From Vibrio plantisponsor (GTDB taxonomy: Bacteria; Pseudomonadota; Gammaproteobacteria; Enterobacterales; Vibrionaceae), in contig NZ_JABEQC010000019.1 in assembly GCF_013041605.1 (NCBI RefSeq), positions 1 to 57,330 on the forward strand: a stretch of DNA of 57,330 bases, in the 5' to 3' direction. Numbering within the stretch: the stretch's first letter is position 1; each line of letters opens with the position of its first letter. The notes beneath the pieces are model-generated. The model was not told the DNA's origin and searched no databases. It saw nothing but the letters and a program-made list of their open reading frames with translations. Made by a program: the position numbers and the translations under genes. Positions 26,093 to 34,729 of the stretch are shown in pieces.

Positions 26093-27988
26093 TTAAGCTG
26101 CAGCTTGTTGTAACTTTGCCTGACGCATTTTTTTCAGACTAATACATACAACTGCGGTAACCACGGAGCCTGCGATCATACAAACTAATGCAAGTAGTGG
26201 TTTGTTCATTGCACCAAGTAGAGCAACGACAGGACCACCGTGTGCCACGCTGTTGGTGATACCGAAAGAGAACGCCATAACAGCGGCAACCATTGAACCC
26301 AATACGTTGGCTGGAATCACTGACATAGGGTCTTGCGCTGCAAATGGAATAGCACCTTCAGAAATACCCACTAAGCCCATAGCGCCTGCTGCTTTACCTG
26401 CTTCTATTTCTGAATCTTCAAATAGGCTAAGTTTACGGCCAATGAAGGTTGCCAAACCCATACCCAGAGGCGCGACTGGAATTGCACATGCCATTGCGCC
26501 CATAAACTGAGTTTGACCACTAGCAATCATGCCAACTGAGAACAAGAAGGCTACTTTGTTGAATGGACCCCCCATATCGAAGCCAGCCATACCACCCAAT
26601 ACAATACCAAGTAGTACCAAGTTACCTGTACTCATAGACGTTAATAGCGCGGTTAGGCTATCCATCAAACTTGCGATTGGTGCACCGATAACAAAGATAA
26701 ATAAGCTAGAGATAAATAGCGAACCGACAATTGGTGCAATCATAATTGGCACAAGTGGTTGAATGAACTTGTGGTAATTGATGCTTGTTAGCCACTTAAC
26801 GAAGTAACCAACCAGTAAGCCAGCGATAATCGCACCAATGAAACCTGTACCCGCTTCTGCACCATAGAAAGATCCATTGTTCGCGATCCAACCACCAATT
26901 AACCCCGGCGCTAACCCTGGGCGGTCAGCAATCGCGTAAGCGATATAGCCCGCCAGAATTGGAATCATCAGTGTGAAAGATACCACGCCAACATCGAGTA
27001 CTTTGTTCCACAAACTTCCCGGTGGAATTGCCATACCTGCTTCAGTTGGTTGACCACCAATCGCTAATGCCAATGCGATTAAAAGACCGCCGGTGACAAC
27101 GAATGGGATCATATGAGATACACCATTCATTAGGTAGCGATACAAATCATTACGCTTGCTTGATGAAGCGCTGGTGGTGCTTTGGCTTGCTTTCGCATCA
27201 CTCTGATAGACGCTTGCATTCAGAGCGCGATTAATTAAATTCTTCGCATCACGAATGGGTTCTTTCACGCCAGTTTCAATCAGTTTTTTACCTGCAAAAC
27301 GCGCCATGTCGACTTGTTTATCACTAGCGATAATGATGGCGTCTGCTTTGGCAATGTCATCAGCGGTTGGGCTATTTTTCACACCGATTGAACCATTGGT
27401 TTCCACTTTGATGCGGTAGCCCATTTCTGCTGCGGCATTTTCAAGTGACTCTGCTGCTAAATAGGTATGCGCTACGCCAGTAGGGCAACCTGTCACGCCA
27501 ATTAAAAATCCTTTATCGCCAGTGGTGGTCGCTTTTTCTTTTGCTTTGACCAGTAAAAGATCAAGAGCTTGTTTTTCCGTTTTTGCAGCTAAAAAGTTGT
27601 CAATAAAGCCAGGTTCAATCAGCTTTGAAGAGAGTTCTGCAAGAACTTCAATATGATGATTAGAGCCACCGTCAGGTGAGGCAATCATGAAGAATAGCTT
27701 GGATGGTTGACCATCATCAGCGCCATAGTCGATCCCGTTTCTGCTGATACCGATAGCAACCGCTGGTGACTGTACCGCGATGCTTTTCGCGTGAGGTATC
27801 GCTACGCCGTCGTCAAACCCAGTATTGCCAAGTTCCTCCCTAGCGTAGATGTCTTGCAAGAATTGTTGTTTGTCACTTAGGCGACCGTCTTGTTCAAGTA
27901 TATCGACCAGTTCTTCTAGTACACCGGATTTATCGCTTGCTTTGAGGTTGAGTAGTATCAACCTCTCATTGATGAGTTCTGTGATCAT
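26093..27988 (-). CDS. fructose-family PTS transporter EIIABC
   Basis: The 631-residue permease is all in one chain. EIIA (about 1-150) has the phospho-His in VAIPHAKS (H66); EIIB (about 160-262) has the phospho-Cys in GVTGCPTGVAHT (C168); a Ser/Thr-rich linker leads to EIIC (about 290-625) with about nine membrane helices and NGVSHMIPFVVTGG. It imports and phosphorylates a hexose, probably mannose or fructose given manA and a fructokinase downstream. It starts a three-gene leftward operon, divergent from the AraC-type regulator. Confidence 0.93.
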   Translation of the reverse strand: MITELINERLILLNLKASDKSGVLEELVDILEQDGRLSDKQQFLQDIYAREELGNTGFDDGVAIPHAKSIAVQSPAVAIGISRNGIDYGADDGQPSKLFFMIASPDGGSNHHIEVLAELSSKLIEPGFIDNFLAAKTEKQALDLLLVKAKEKATTTGDKGFLIGVTGCPTGVAHTYLAAESLENAAAEMGYRIKVETNGSIGVKNSPTADDIAKADAIIIASDKQVDMARFAGKKLIETGVKEPIRDAKNLINRALNASVYQSDAKASQSTTSASSSKRNDLYRYLMNGVSHMIPFVVTGGLLIALALAIGGQPTEAGMAIPPGSLWNKVLDVGVVSFTLMIPILAGYIAYAIADRPGLAPGLIGGWIANNGSFYGAEAGTGFIGAIIAGLLVGYFVKWLTSINYHKFIQPLVPIMIAPIVGSLFISSLFIFVIGAPIASLMDSLTALLTSMSTGNLVLLGIVLGGMAGFDMGGPFNKVAFLFSVGMIASGQTQFMGAMACAIPVAPLGMGLATFIGRKLSLFEDSEIEAGKAAGAMGLVGISEGAIPFAAQDPMSVIPANVLGSMVAAVMAFSFGITNSVAHGGPVVALLGAMNKPLLALVCMIAGSVVTAVVCISLKKMRQAKLQQAAA

Positions 27989-28241
27989 TTTCGTTCCCTA
28001 CGTTATTGCTATTGTTGGCTTAATTGTGGTCCTAACGCGGAAATTAGAGTAGAGCACTGAGGATACATTTACTGGATTATTGTAACCTAGTGATTCAAAC
28101 GTGATCGTAGTCGATTATTTCTAATGACAGTTGTTTTCACGGTTTCTTTATTTAATTTATTAAAATTCAATAGTTTATTTTTTAAATTGCAACTTTTGAT
28201 GTAGGTGATTATTCCTCGACTATTAGATAAGATGAAATGCA

Positions 28242-29120
28242 TTGGATTTACGATACGTAGGTTGGAATAGAGTGAGTCAAGTTTTTAGTAGCATTATTGA
28301 AGCGATTGTTGATGAACGAGACAGCTGCCAGAGAATTTGGTTTGCCGGCGATAAGCAGACGCCACCACCTTTCTGTTATCAGGTGAACTTTCCTCGAGTC
28401 GAACTGGTATTGAAAGGGAGCTATCGAAATCAGATTGAGGATGCAGAGCAGGGGATCACCACTGTCGATATCTTGGCTGGCGATGCGTTATATATTCCGC
28501 CCAACTGCTGGAACAAGCCTGAGTGGGGGGAAGATTGCTCGGTACTGAGTCTACTGTTTGGTCGTCGGCAACTGGGGTTTAGTTTTGTTGCCAAGAGAAA
28601 AGGCGAGAGTGGTTTTTATGATGTGCAGAAACACAGTATCCCAACCAGAACCGGATTTGCGATTGATAACATCCTAGAAAGCCTTAACGCGTTAGCGACG
28701 GAAGTGAAAAAGAGTCCGGTGGATGAGCATTTGTTGTGTGCGTTATTAACCTACACTCTCGGCATTTTGGAGCTGCCAGTTCAATCATCGAAGAAGCGCA
28801 GCGAAGATGTGTATCAAGGCATCTGTATTTATATTCAGGAAAACTTTCATCGCTCGATCACTCGTGACAGCATTGCAGCTAGATTTAATATTTCTCCTAA
28901 TCATCTTTCACGCCTATTTCGTCAACAAGGGCATATGACTCTCGCGGATTACATCACATGGGTGAGAATGGAGCGGGCGAAGTTTATGTTGAAAAAGTAT
29001 CGTTTCAGGTTGTCAGAGGTTGCGATTCGCTGTGGTTTTCAAGATGTAAATTATTTCTTCCGCGTATTTAAAACTCGTACAGGAATGACGCCTTCTCAGT
29101 ATCGCTCGCGGATACAGTAA
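28242..29120 (+). CDS. AraC-family transcriptional regulator
   Basis: The roughly 292-residue protein has an N-terminal cupin-like sensing half (VELVLKGSYRNQI, AGDALYIPPNCWN) and a C-terminal double helix-turn-helix (about 195-290) with ARFNISPNHLSRLFRQQG and IRCGFQDVNYFFRVFKTRTGMTPSQYR. It is divergent from EIIABC and convergent with EIIA, so it most likely controls both sugar transcripts. The start is uncertain: TTG 28242 lacks a strong ribosome site, whereas GTG 28272 has GGA about 5 bases upstream. Confidence 0.88.
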   Translation: MDLRYVGWNRVSQVFSSIIEAIVDERDSCQRIWFAGDKQTPPPFCYQVNFPRVELVLKGSYRNQIEDAEQGITTVDILAGDALYIPPNCWNKPEWGEDCSVLSLLFGRRQLGFSFVAKRKGESGFYDVQKHSIPTRTGFAIDNILESLNALATEVKKSPVDEHLLCALLTYTLGILELPVQSSKKRSEDVYQGICIYIQENFHRSITRDSIAARFNISPNHLSRLFRQQGHMTLADYITWVRMERAKFMLKKYRFRLSEVAIRCGFQDVNYFFRVFKTRTGMTPSQYRSRIQ

Positions 29121-29151
29121 GTAGTCCCTGTGACTTTTATAGATCAACGGC

Positions 29152-29946
29152 TTATGGGTCAATATGTGCCATGACGTGGAGCAGAATACCCTTGATGGTC
29201 TCTTCTCTGTCAGCATCCTTTACAAAGCGATGAGTTTTTTGGTTAATTAACCAGCGAGTTAAACGAGTGGCAGCAATGATGTACTCTTTCTTGAGCGTTT
29301 TGGGAAGCAGCAGTGCAACGATAAAAAGCACATCTTCTTGTGATGAGTTCCAGTCTAAAGGCGATTCTAACGATTGAATAATAAACGTGGGTTGCTGAAC
29401 AAATTCGCTGACAACATGTGGGATGGCGATACCACCTGGAATGGCTGTCGACGAGATAGCTTCTCTATCGGCGAGTTGTTGGTGAATGGCGTGTTCGTTT
29501 TGACTTGAAGCCAATTGAGCCAAAGTAGCAAGTGCTTCATTTTTATCTGGGTAGTGTGCTTTTCGCACATAACGCCATTGATAACTGAATGGCAGCTTGA
29601 ATGAGCCATGGTGTGTAAATAACTGCTGCGCTTGGTAGTTTTGTTTGTGTGAGGTGGAAAGCAAGCTGGAGTGATCTCGGAGATATTCAGTGAGAACCAT
29701 ACAAGCTAGTTCTGAATCCAACCCCTCAATCGCTATTTGGCATACGTCATGGCGGCAACTTCCTAAGCTGAGAACGCCAAGGGGTTCATTCAAATTCGCT
29801 TGTTTACCACGGGTTATGTTATAGAGTACGAATAATGAGTGGAAATAGCCGGCGAGCTGTTTCAACTCATTTAGTTGCCATGCTGCAAATCGATTATCTT
29901 CAAGAACAAAAGTAATACGAGTCGTGATCATATCTGAGATAGACAT
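29152..29946 (-). CDS. EIIA-type PTS protein with degenerate HPr-like N-terminal domain
   Basis: The 264-residue protein has two parts. Residues about 110-264 are a PTS EIIA of the fructose/nitrogen type, with phospho-His H177 in GGIAIPHVV. Residues about 10-92 resemble HPr in pattern: RGKQANLNEPLGVLSLG corresponds to the HPr segment around Ser46, followed by IEGLDSEL. Where HPr has the phospho-His loop GLHTRPA this protein reads EDNRFAA, so the acceptor is gone. An alternative ATG at 29931 makes a 4-base ATGA overlap with the EIIB gene. Probable phosphorelay or regulatory component; see findings. Confidence 0.75.
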   Translation of the reverse strand: MSISDMITTRITFVLEDNRFAAWQLNELKQLAGYFHSLFVLYNITRGKQANLNEPLGVLSLGSCRHDVCQIAIEGLDSELACMVLTEYLRDHSSLLSTSHKQNYQAQQLFTHHGSFKLPFSYQWRYVRKAHYPDKNEALATLAQLASSQNEHAIHQQLADREAISSTAIPGGIAIPHVVSEFVQQPTFIIQSLESPLDWNSSQEDVLFIVALLLPKTLKKEYIIAATRLTRWLINQKTHRFVKDADREETIKGILLHVMAHIDP

Positions 29947-30233
29947 TTATTCATGATTTCTTGCACATTGGTCAACACTTCTTCAATTGAGTAATGTAAG
30001 ATTGTGCAGCCTTTGAAACGTTCTTTTTCTTCTATCTCGATGTCGGAAACGATCATTCTAATATCAGCAGATACTATTTCTCGAGGAGTTAGGGCGTTCT
30101 CTATACCCATCGCTCCTTGAGTTTCTACTTTTATCGAAACATTACGCTTGTGAGCTTCCTTCTGTAAAACATCTGCAGCCATATAGGTATGTGCAATGCC
30201 TGTTGGGCAGGCTGTTACAGCAACGATTTTCAT
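29928..30233 (-). CDS. fructose-family PTS EIIB protein, free-standing
   Basis: The 101-residue cytoplasmic domain has the phospho-Cys at residue 9 in VTACPTGIAHTYMAA and the family VETQGAMG segment. It overlaps the EIIA gene by 19 bases, so they are made together. No EIIC gene lies beside it, so it must work with the EIIABC permease, with a transporter elsewhere, or as a signalling module. Confidence 0.9.
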   Translation of the reverse strand: MKIVAVTACPTGIAHTYMAADVLQKEAHKRNVSIKVETQGAMGIENALTPREIVSADIRMIVSDIEIEEKERFKGCTILHYSIEEVLTNVQEIMNKCLSQI

Positions 30234-30329
30234 CGCTATTAGTCTCCGTTGATAATGACACTCGCGGACGAGACTATAACATTATTTAGGTTTCTAATAG
30301 CTAACGCTTTCGGAAATATGGTTTATCGC

Positions 30330-31970
30330 CTAGACCTTAAACACAGAAAAGCTGTGAGTCAGACGTTGCCCGTTTTCTTGTAGCTGCTCGCTTGCTGCCG
30401 TGACTTGCTCTGCCTGAATGGCCGCTTGAGCACTGTGATCGGCTATCAGAGTGAGGTTACGGCTGATTTCATCTGTTGCCAAAGATTGCTGGGCACTCGC
30501 TTCGGCGATATGTTCATTCATTTGCAGGATTTGGCGAATCTGCTGATCAATATCATCCAATGCTTGTTGAGCTTTCTCTGCTTGCTCCTGAGTGCCTTTC
30601 GATTGTAGTTGAGTCTCGTCCATTGACGCACTCACTTGATGTGCTCGCTCTTGTAACCCTGCAATGATCTGTTCTATTTGTTGAGTGCTGCTCTGAGTAC
30701 GGGTTGCCAGTGAACGCACTTCATCTGCAACTACCGCAAAACCTCTCCCTTGCTCGCCAGCACGTGCCGCTTCAATGGCTGCGTTGAGAGCTAACAGGTT
30801 AGTTTGTTCTGCTACGCCGTAGATCACCTCAAGTACCGCGCTTACTTGCTGAATCTCTTTGGCTAAGGCTTGGGTGTTGCTGTCGGTAGCGGTAAGTCTT
30901 TCTGACAGTGAATCCATATAAACAGATACTTGATTGATGACATCACGCCCTTGCTGACTCTTCTCATTAGCGGTTTGAGCTGCAATCGCCGCATTTTGTG
31001 CCGCGTTAGCCACTTCCTGATTGCTGGAGTGAAGCTGGTTCATGGCAGAAGCGACGGTATCCACCGATTGTTGTTGTTCCATTGCTTTACCTGCCGTATT
31101 TTGAGCAACATGAGTCAGCTCAAGTGCTGAACCGGTCACCCCATCCGTTACTGGCACGATATCCAGCACTATATGACGAAGCTTATGAGTAAATTGGTTG
31201 AAGGCTTGAGCGATACGCGACAGTTCGTCTTTGCCTGATGCATCAAGTTGTTTGGTAAGATCTCCTTCACCTTTAGCGATATCTTCCATAGCCTGCAATG
31301 TTGCAACACATGGTTTGGTAATACTTAAACCGATCAAATAAGCGAGAGTCAACATAGCTATCAGCACGATGGCTAAACCAGTAAATACACTTTGCAGACG
31401 TTGCCATACCAAAGCGTTTACATCATCAATATAAACCCCTGAACCGACAATCCAGCCCCACGGCTCAAACAACTTAACGTAAGAAACTTTTTCAACGTCA
31501 GTGTCTGAACCTGGTTTAGGCCACATGTAATAAACGGTTCCTTCGCCTTGCTCTTGTGCAATGTTCGCCATTTCGACAAATAAGGCTTTTCCTTGTGGAT
31601 CTTTCACCGCAGAAAGGTTTTTTCCATCAAGTTGAGGTTTAAATGGGTGCATGATCATTGTCGGAGTCAGATCATTCATCCAAAAGTAGTCCTCTTCTCC
31701 ATAACGCAACTTGGCTACGGCTTGTTTGGCTTGGTCTTGAGCTTGTTGTTCACTCAAGGTTCCTTGATTCTGGAGTTGATAGAAGTAGTTGAGCAGAGAA
31801 TGAGTGTTTTCAACCAAATGGCGAGTTTGTGTTTGTTTGGCTTTTATTAGGTCACTTTGATAATCCTGTACCATTACCATAAGCGGAAATAGAAGGAAAA
31901 GAGTGATCATCCCACTAAGCAGATATAAGCGAGCACGAATGCTGATTCGGCGTAAAGAGACAAAAATCAT
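30330..31970 (-). CDS. methyl-accepting chemotaxis protein with single Cache domain
   Basis: The 546-residue chemoreceptor has a first membrane helix near residues 18-38, a periplasmic sCache_2/SMP_2-type ligand domain with YGEEDYFWMND, MIMHPFKPQLDG and WGWIVGSGVYIDD, a second helix near 190-215, a HAMP segment, and a signalling coiled coil with the hairpin tip EQTNLLALNAAIEAARAGEQG. ATG 31970 is supported by AAGGAG eight bases upstream; an earlier in-frame start at 32036 has none. The ligand is unknown; similar Cache domains often sense small carboxylic acids. Proximity to the sugar genes may or may not be meaningful. Confidence 0.92.
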   Translation of the reverse strand: MIFVSLRRISIRARLYLLSGMITLFLLFPLMVMVQDYQSDLIKAKQTQTRHLVENTHSLLNYFYQLQNQGTLSEQQAQDQAKQAVAKLRYGEEDYFWMNDLTPTMIMHPFKPQLDGKNLSAVKDPQGKALFVEMANIAQEQGEGTVYYMWPKPGSDTDVEKVSYVKLFEPWGWIVGSGVYIDDVNALVWQRLQSVFTGLAIVLIAMLTLAYLIGLSITKPCVATLQAMEDIAKGEGDLTKQLDASGKDELSRIAQAFNQFTHKLRHIVLDIVPVTDGVTGSALELTHVAQNTAGKAMEQQQSVDTVASAMNQLHSSNQEVANAAQNAAIAAQTANEKSQQGRDVINQVSVYMDSLSERLTATDSNTQALAKEIQQVSAVLEVIYGVAEQTNLLALNAAIEAARAGEQGRGFAVVADEVRSLATRTQSSTQQIEQIIAGLQERAHQVSASMDETQLQSKGTQEQAEKAQQALDDIDQQIRQILQMNEHIAEASAQQSLATDEISRNLTLIADHSAQAAIQAEQVTAASEQLQENGQRLTHSFSVFKV

Positions 31971-32189
31971 AAAGCCACTCCTTGTAATACGGCAATTCGG
32001 GCTAGCAAACTGAATATTGAGTTGTGTTGTTAACATTAATATAACAATGTGGCTTTTGATTTGTATATGAGACTAAAGGATAGAAAAGTAAAAACTGTCA
32101 GTGAGATCTAACAGTAATTAGTTGAAGTTTGACGTGAGTGTAGTGGACGGAATTGGTTGGCAGGACTAAGGTTCTGATCATGAGGTAAT

Positions 32190-32222
32190 AAAAAAGCTCA
32201 ACTATTTCTAGCTGAGCTTTTT
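32190..32222 (-). terminator. rho-independent terminator of dusB-fis
   Basis: On the minus strand AAAAGCTCAGCT pairs with AGTTGAGCTTTT around a short loop, followed by Ts. It begins about 25 bases after the fis stop. Confidence 0.8.
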
Positions 32223-32247
32223 AAATTCAATTAGTTAGCACATTCTA

Positions 32248-32544
32248 TTAGTTCATGCCGTATTTTTTAAGTTTCTTACGAAGAGTGCCGCGGTTGATAC
32301 CCATCATAGTTGCTGCGCGAGTTTGGTTACCGCGAGTGTACTGCATGATTGTGTCTAATAATGGCTGTTCAACTTCCGCTAGAACTAACTCGTATAGTTC
32401 TGTTACTTCTTGGCCATTTAACTGAGCAAGATAGTTTTTAAGAGATGCTTTAACGGAATCACGTAGTGGCTTTTGCGTGATTTGGTCTTGTGAAGTTACT
32501 GTAGTTACTGTTAAAGCTTCTGAAGTCAGATTTTGTTCGAACAT
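32248..32544 (-). CDS. fis: nucleoid-associated regulator Fis
   Basis: The 98-residue factor for inversion stimulation has the C-terminal helix-turn-helix TRGNQTRAATMMGINRGTLRKKLKKYGMN, identical in style to enterobacterial Fis. It activates rRNA promoters and shapes DNA. It lies 23 bases after dusB in the classic dusB-fis operon; fis has no strong start of its own here. Confidence 0.97.
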   Translation of the reverse strand: MFEQNLTSEALTVTTVTSQDQITQKPLRDSVKASLKNYLAQLNGQEVTELYELVLAEVEQPLLDTIMQYTRGNQTRAATMMGINRGTLRKKLKKYGMN

Positions 32545-32567
32545 ATTCGGTCTAGCTCTTCTCTTAA

Positions 32568-33536
32568 TTATGATGCAACGTTATCAAAATAACCTTCAAG
32601 CGCTTCCAATTGCAGCGATGCTGCCTCTATGGCGTTGAAGGTACGGCGAAACTCACTCGCTTCTTCATGTTCTTTTAAGTACCAACCCACGTGCTTACGC
32701 GCGATTCGTGGCCCTAAATACTCTCCATAGAAACCATGCAGAGCTGTCACATGACCAAGCATAATACTTTTCACTTCCCCAAGAGGAAGGTCGGGCATTG
32801 TGGTGCCGTTTTCCAAATAGTGTTGGATTTCCTGGAAAATCCACGGACGACCTTGGGCAGGGCGTCCAATCATTAAAGCGTCAGCGCCTGTGTACTCAAG
32901 CACATATTTGGCTTTCTCCGGAGAATCGATATCACCGTTAGCGATAACCGGAATGCTGATTGCCTCTTTCGCCGCTTTAATGCTGTCGTATTCGGCCTCA
33001 CCTTTGTACATACAAGCTCGCGTTCTCCCGTGGAGTGCTAATGCCTGTATGCCGCAGTTTTCGGCTAATTGAGCGATGTAGACACAGTTTTTATTGTCTG
33101 TATCCCAGCCAGTACGGGTTTTGAGTGTCACAGGGACATTCACCGCATCTACCACCGTTTTTAAAATCTCTTCTATAAGATCAGGAAAACGAAGTAGTGC
33201 AGAGCCGGCTAGCTTCTTATTCACTTTTTTCGCTGGGCAGCCCATGTTGATGTCGATGATTTGCGCACCGTTTTCAACACTGAATTGAGCCGCATCAGCC
33301 ATAAGCTGTGGATCACTTCCCGCAATTTGTACCGAACGAATGCCCGATTCGCCTTCATGTACCATACGGTTTTTTGATTTATCGGTATTCCACAGTGCAG
33401 GGTTGGAAGACATCATTTCACTGACGGCCATTCCTGCACCATATTGAAGACACAACTCACGAAAAGGTCTATCAGTGACACCTGCCATAGGGGCAACGAT
33501 AAGATTGTTCTTAAGTTGATAATTTCCGATCTTCAA
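32568..33536 (-). CDS. dusB: tRNA-dihydrouridine synthase B
   Basis: The 322-residue flavoenzyme reduces uridines in tRNA. Motifs: NLIVAPMAGVTDRPFRELC, the catalytic Cys in DINMGCPAKKVNKKLAGSAL, TLKTRTGW, LHGRTR, and GADALMIGRPAQGRPW. I chose TTG 33536 (LKIGNYQLKN) because it gives the family N-terminus; a TTG at 33563 would add 9 residues. Both starts are non-ATG, which keeps translation low. First gene of dusB-fis. Confidence 0.93.
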   Translation of the reverse strand: MKIGNYQLKNNLIVAPMAGVTDRPFRELCLQYGAGMAVSEMMSSNPALWNTDKSKNRMVHEGESGIRSVQIAGSDPQLMADAAQFSVENGAQIIDINMGCPAKKVNKKLAGSALLRFPDLIEEILKTVVDAVNVPVTLKTRTGWDTDNKNCVYIAQLAENCGIQALALHGRTRACMYKGEAEYDSIKAAKEAISIPVIANGDIDSPEKAKYVLEYTGADALMIGRPAQGRPWIFQEIQHYLENGTTMPDLPLGEVKSIMLGHVTALHGFYGEYLGPRIARKHVGWYLKEHEEASEFRRTFNAIEAASLQLEALEGYFDNVAS

Positions 33537-33615
33537 AACGTCTTCACAGCTTAGTACCAGCAAGGGCGCGCATTTTACGCATTTTTTTACTGCGTGAAAA
33601 GACTAATATTTGAGC

Positions 33616-33638
33616 ATTTACAAATTGTTTTTGTAAAT
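33616..33638. promoter_or_regulatory. perfect dyad upstream of dusB
   Basis: ATTTACAAA (33616-33624) and TTTGTAAAT (33630-33638) form a perfect 9-bp inverted repeat with a 5-base centre, 80-100 bases upstream of the dusB start and just after prmA on the same strand. It could be an operator for dusB-fis or the stem of a weak prmA terminator; no T-run follows on the minus strand. Confidence 0.4.
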
Positions 33639-33675
33639 AGTCCAATTTTCAATCAATTAAGCAGATAACTTATCT

Positions 33676-34563
33676 TTAGCTTAATTTCTGTCCAGAGATT
33701 CTGCACCACTCATTGAGCTCCACAATAGGGTCAACTCGCAGTTCATCTCGGTAGTAGTTGGCTACGTCTTCGGCTTGAGTATCGAGCACGCCAGACATTG
33801 CTAACAGACCATTTGGTTTCATAAGCCCTTTGATAACACCAGAAAGTTCACGCAGTGGACCAGCAAGAATATTTGCCACGACAACGTCAGCTACTAGACC
33901 TTCTGGTTGGTCTTGAGGTAGATAGACTTCGATTTGGTCTTCAACGCCGTTACGACCTGCATTGTCTTTTGAAGCAAGCAGAGCTTGAGGGTCGATATCG
34001 ATACCTATAACTTTTGCTGCGCCGAGTTTGATCGCTGCAATAGCTAGGATGCCTGAACCACAGCCGAAATCGATGACGGTTTTGCCGCTTAAATCGAGGG
34101 ACTCAAGCCACTCAAGACACAGTGCTGTGGTTGGGTGAGTACCTGTACCGAATGCAAGACCCGGATCGAGCATCACGTTCACAGCACTTGGATCTGGAAC
34201 ATCACGCCAGCTTGGGCAAATCCATAAGCGTTCACCGAACTTCATTGGGTGGAAGTTATCCATCCATTCACGTTCCCAGTCTTTATCTTCAATCTGTTCA
34301 ACTTTATGTGCAAAACCTTCAGGAAGAAGCTGGCTGTCGCGAATTTGGCTGATGATGAGTGCGGTATCAACTTCAGCGTCGTAGAGAGCTAATACGTCTG
34401 TATCACCCCATAAGCGAGTTTCACCCGGTAAAGGTTCGAATACAGGGGTATCTTTTGCATCTAGGAAAGTGACGGATAACGCGCCAGTCTCTTCCATTAG
34501 CATATCGCTAATTTGTTCGGCGTTTTCATTAGTCGCGTTAAGCTTAATTTGAATCCAAGGCAT
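33676..34563 (-). CDS. prmA: ribosomal protein L11 methyltransferase
   Basis: The 295-residue SAM methyltransferase trimethylates ribosomal protein L11. The MPWIQIKLNATNENAEQ start, LDPGLAFGTGTHPTTALCLEWLE linker, VIDFGCGSGILAIAA (SAM loop) and VVANILAGPL are diagnostic. ATG 34563 reproduces the family start; an in-frame start at 34626 would add 21 residues. It is separated from accC by a strong terminator. Confidence 0.96.
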   Translation of the reverse strand: MPWIQIKLNATNENAEQISDMLMEETGALSVTFLDAKDTPVFEPLPGETRLWGDTDVLALYDAEVDTALIISQIRDSQLLPEGFAHKVEQIEDKDWEREWMDNFHPMKFGERLWICPSWRDVPDPSAVNVMLDPGLAFGTGTHPTTALCLEWLESLDLSGKTVIDFGCGSGILAIAAIKLGAAKVIGIDIDPQALLASKDNAGRNGVEDQIEVYLPQDQPEGLVADVVVANILAGPLRELSGVIKGLMKPNGLLAMSGVLDTQAEDVANYYRDELRVDPIVELNEWCRISGQKLS

Positions 34564-34686
34564 GTTATTGCTCTCTTCGTACTTTATGTTGGCGCAGAGT
34601 TTACTCTCGCACTGATGCTGCTGCAACTTTGTTCGTTAATGACAGCCATCACAAAAAGAAAAGCCACAAAAGAAAAAATCACAGAA

Positions 34687-34712
34687 ATAAAAATGCCCAC
34701 CGAAGTGGGCAT
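34687..34712 (-). terminator. rho-independent terminator of aroQ-accB-accC
   Basis: AAATGCCCAC (34691-34700) pairs with GTGGGCATTT (34703-34712). On the minus strand it is followed by TTTTATTT. It is 18 bases after the accC stop. Confidence 0.8.
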
Positions 34713-34729
34713 TTCTTTCAATTTATCTA

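Noticed and set aside
28040..28110. Cra or CRP site between EIIABC and the AraC gene
   Set aside because: TTTGAATCACTAG matches only half of a Cra site and no full CRP palindrome is present.
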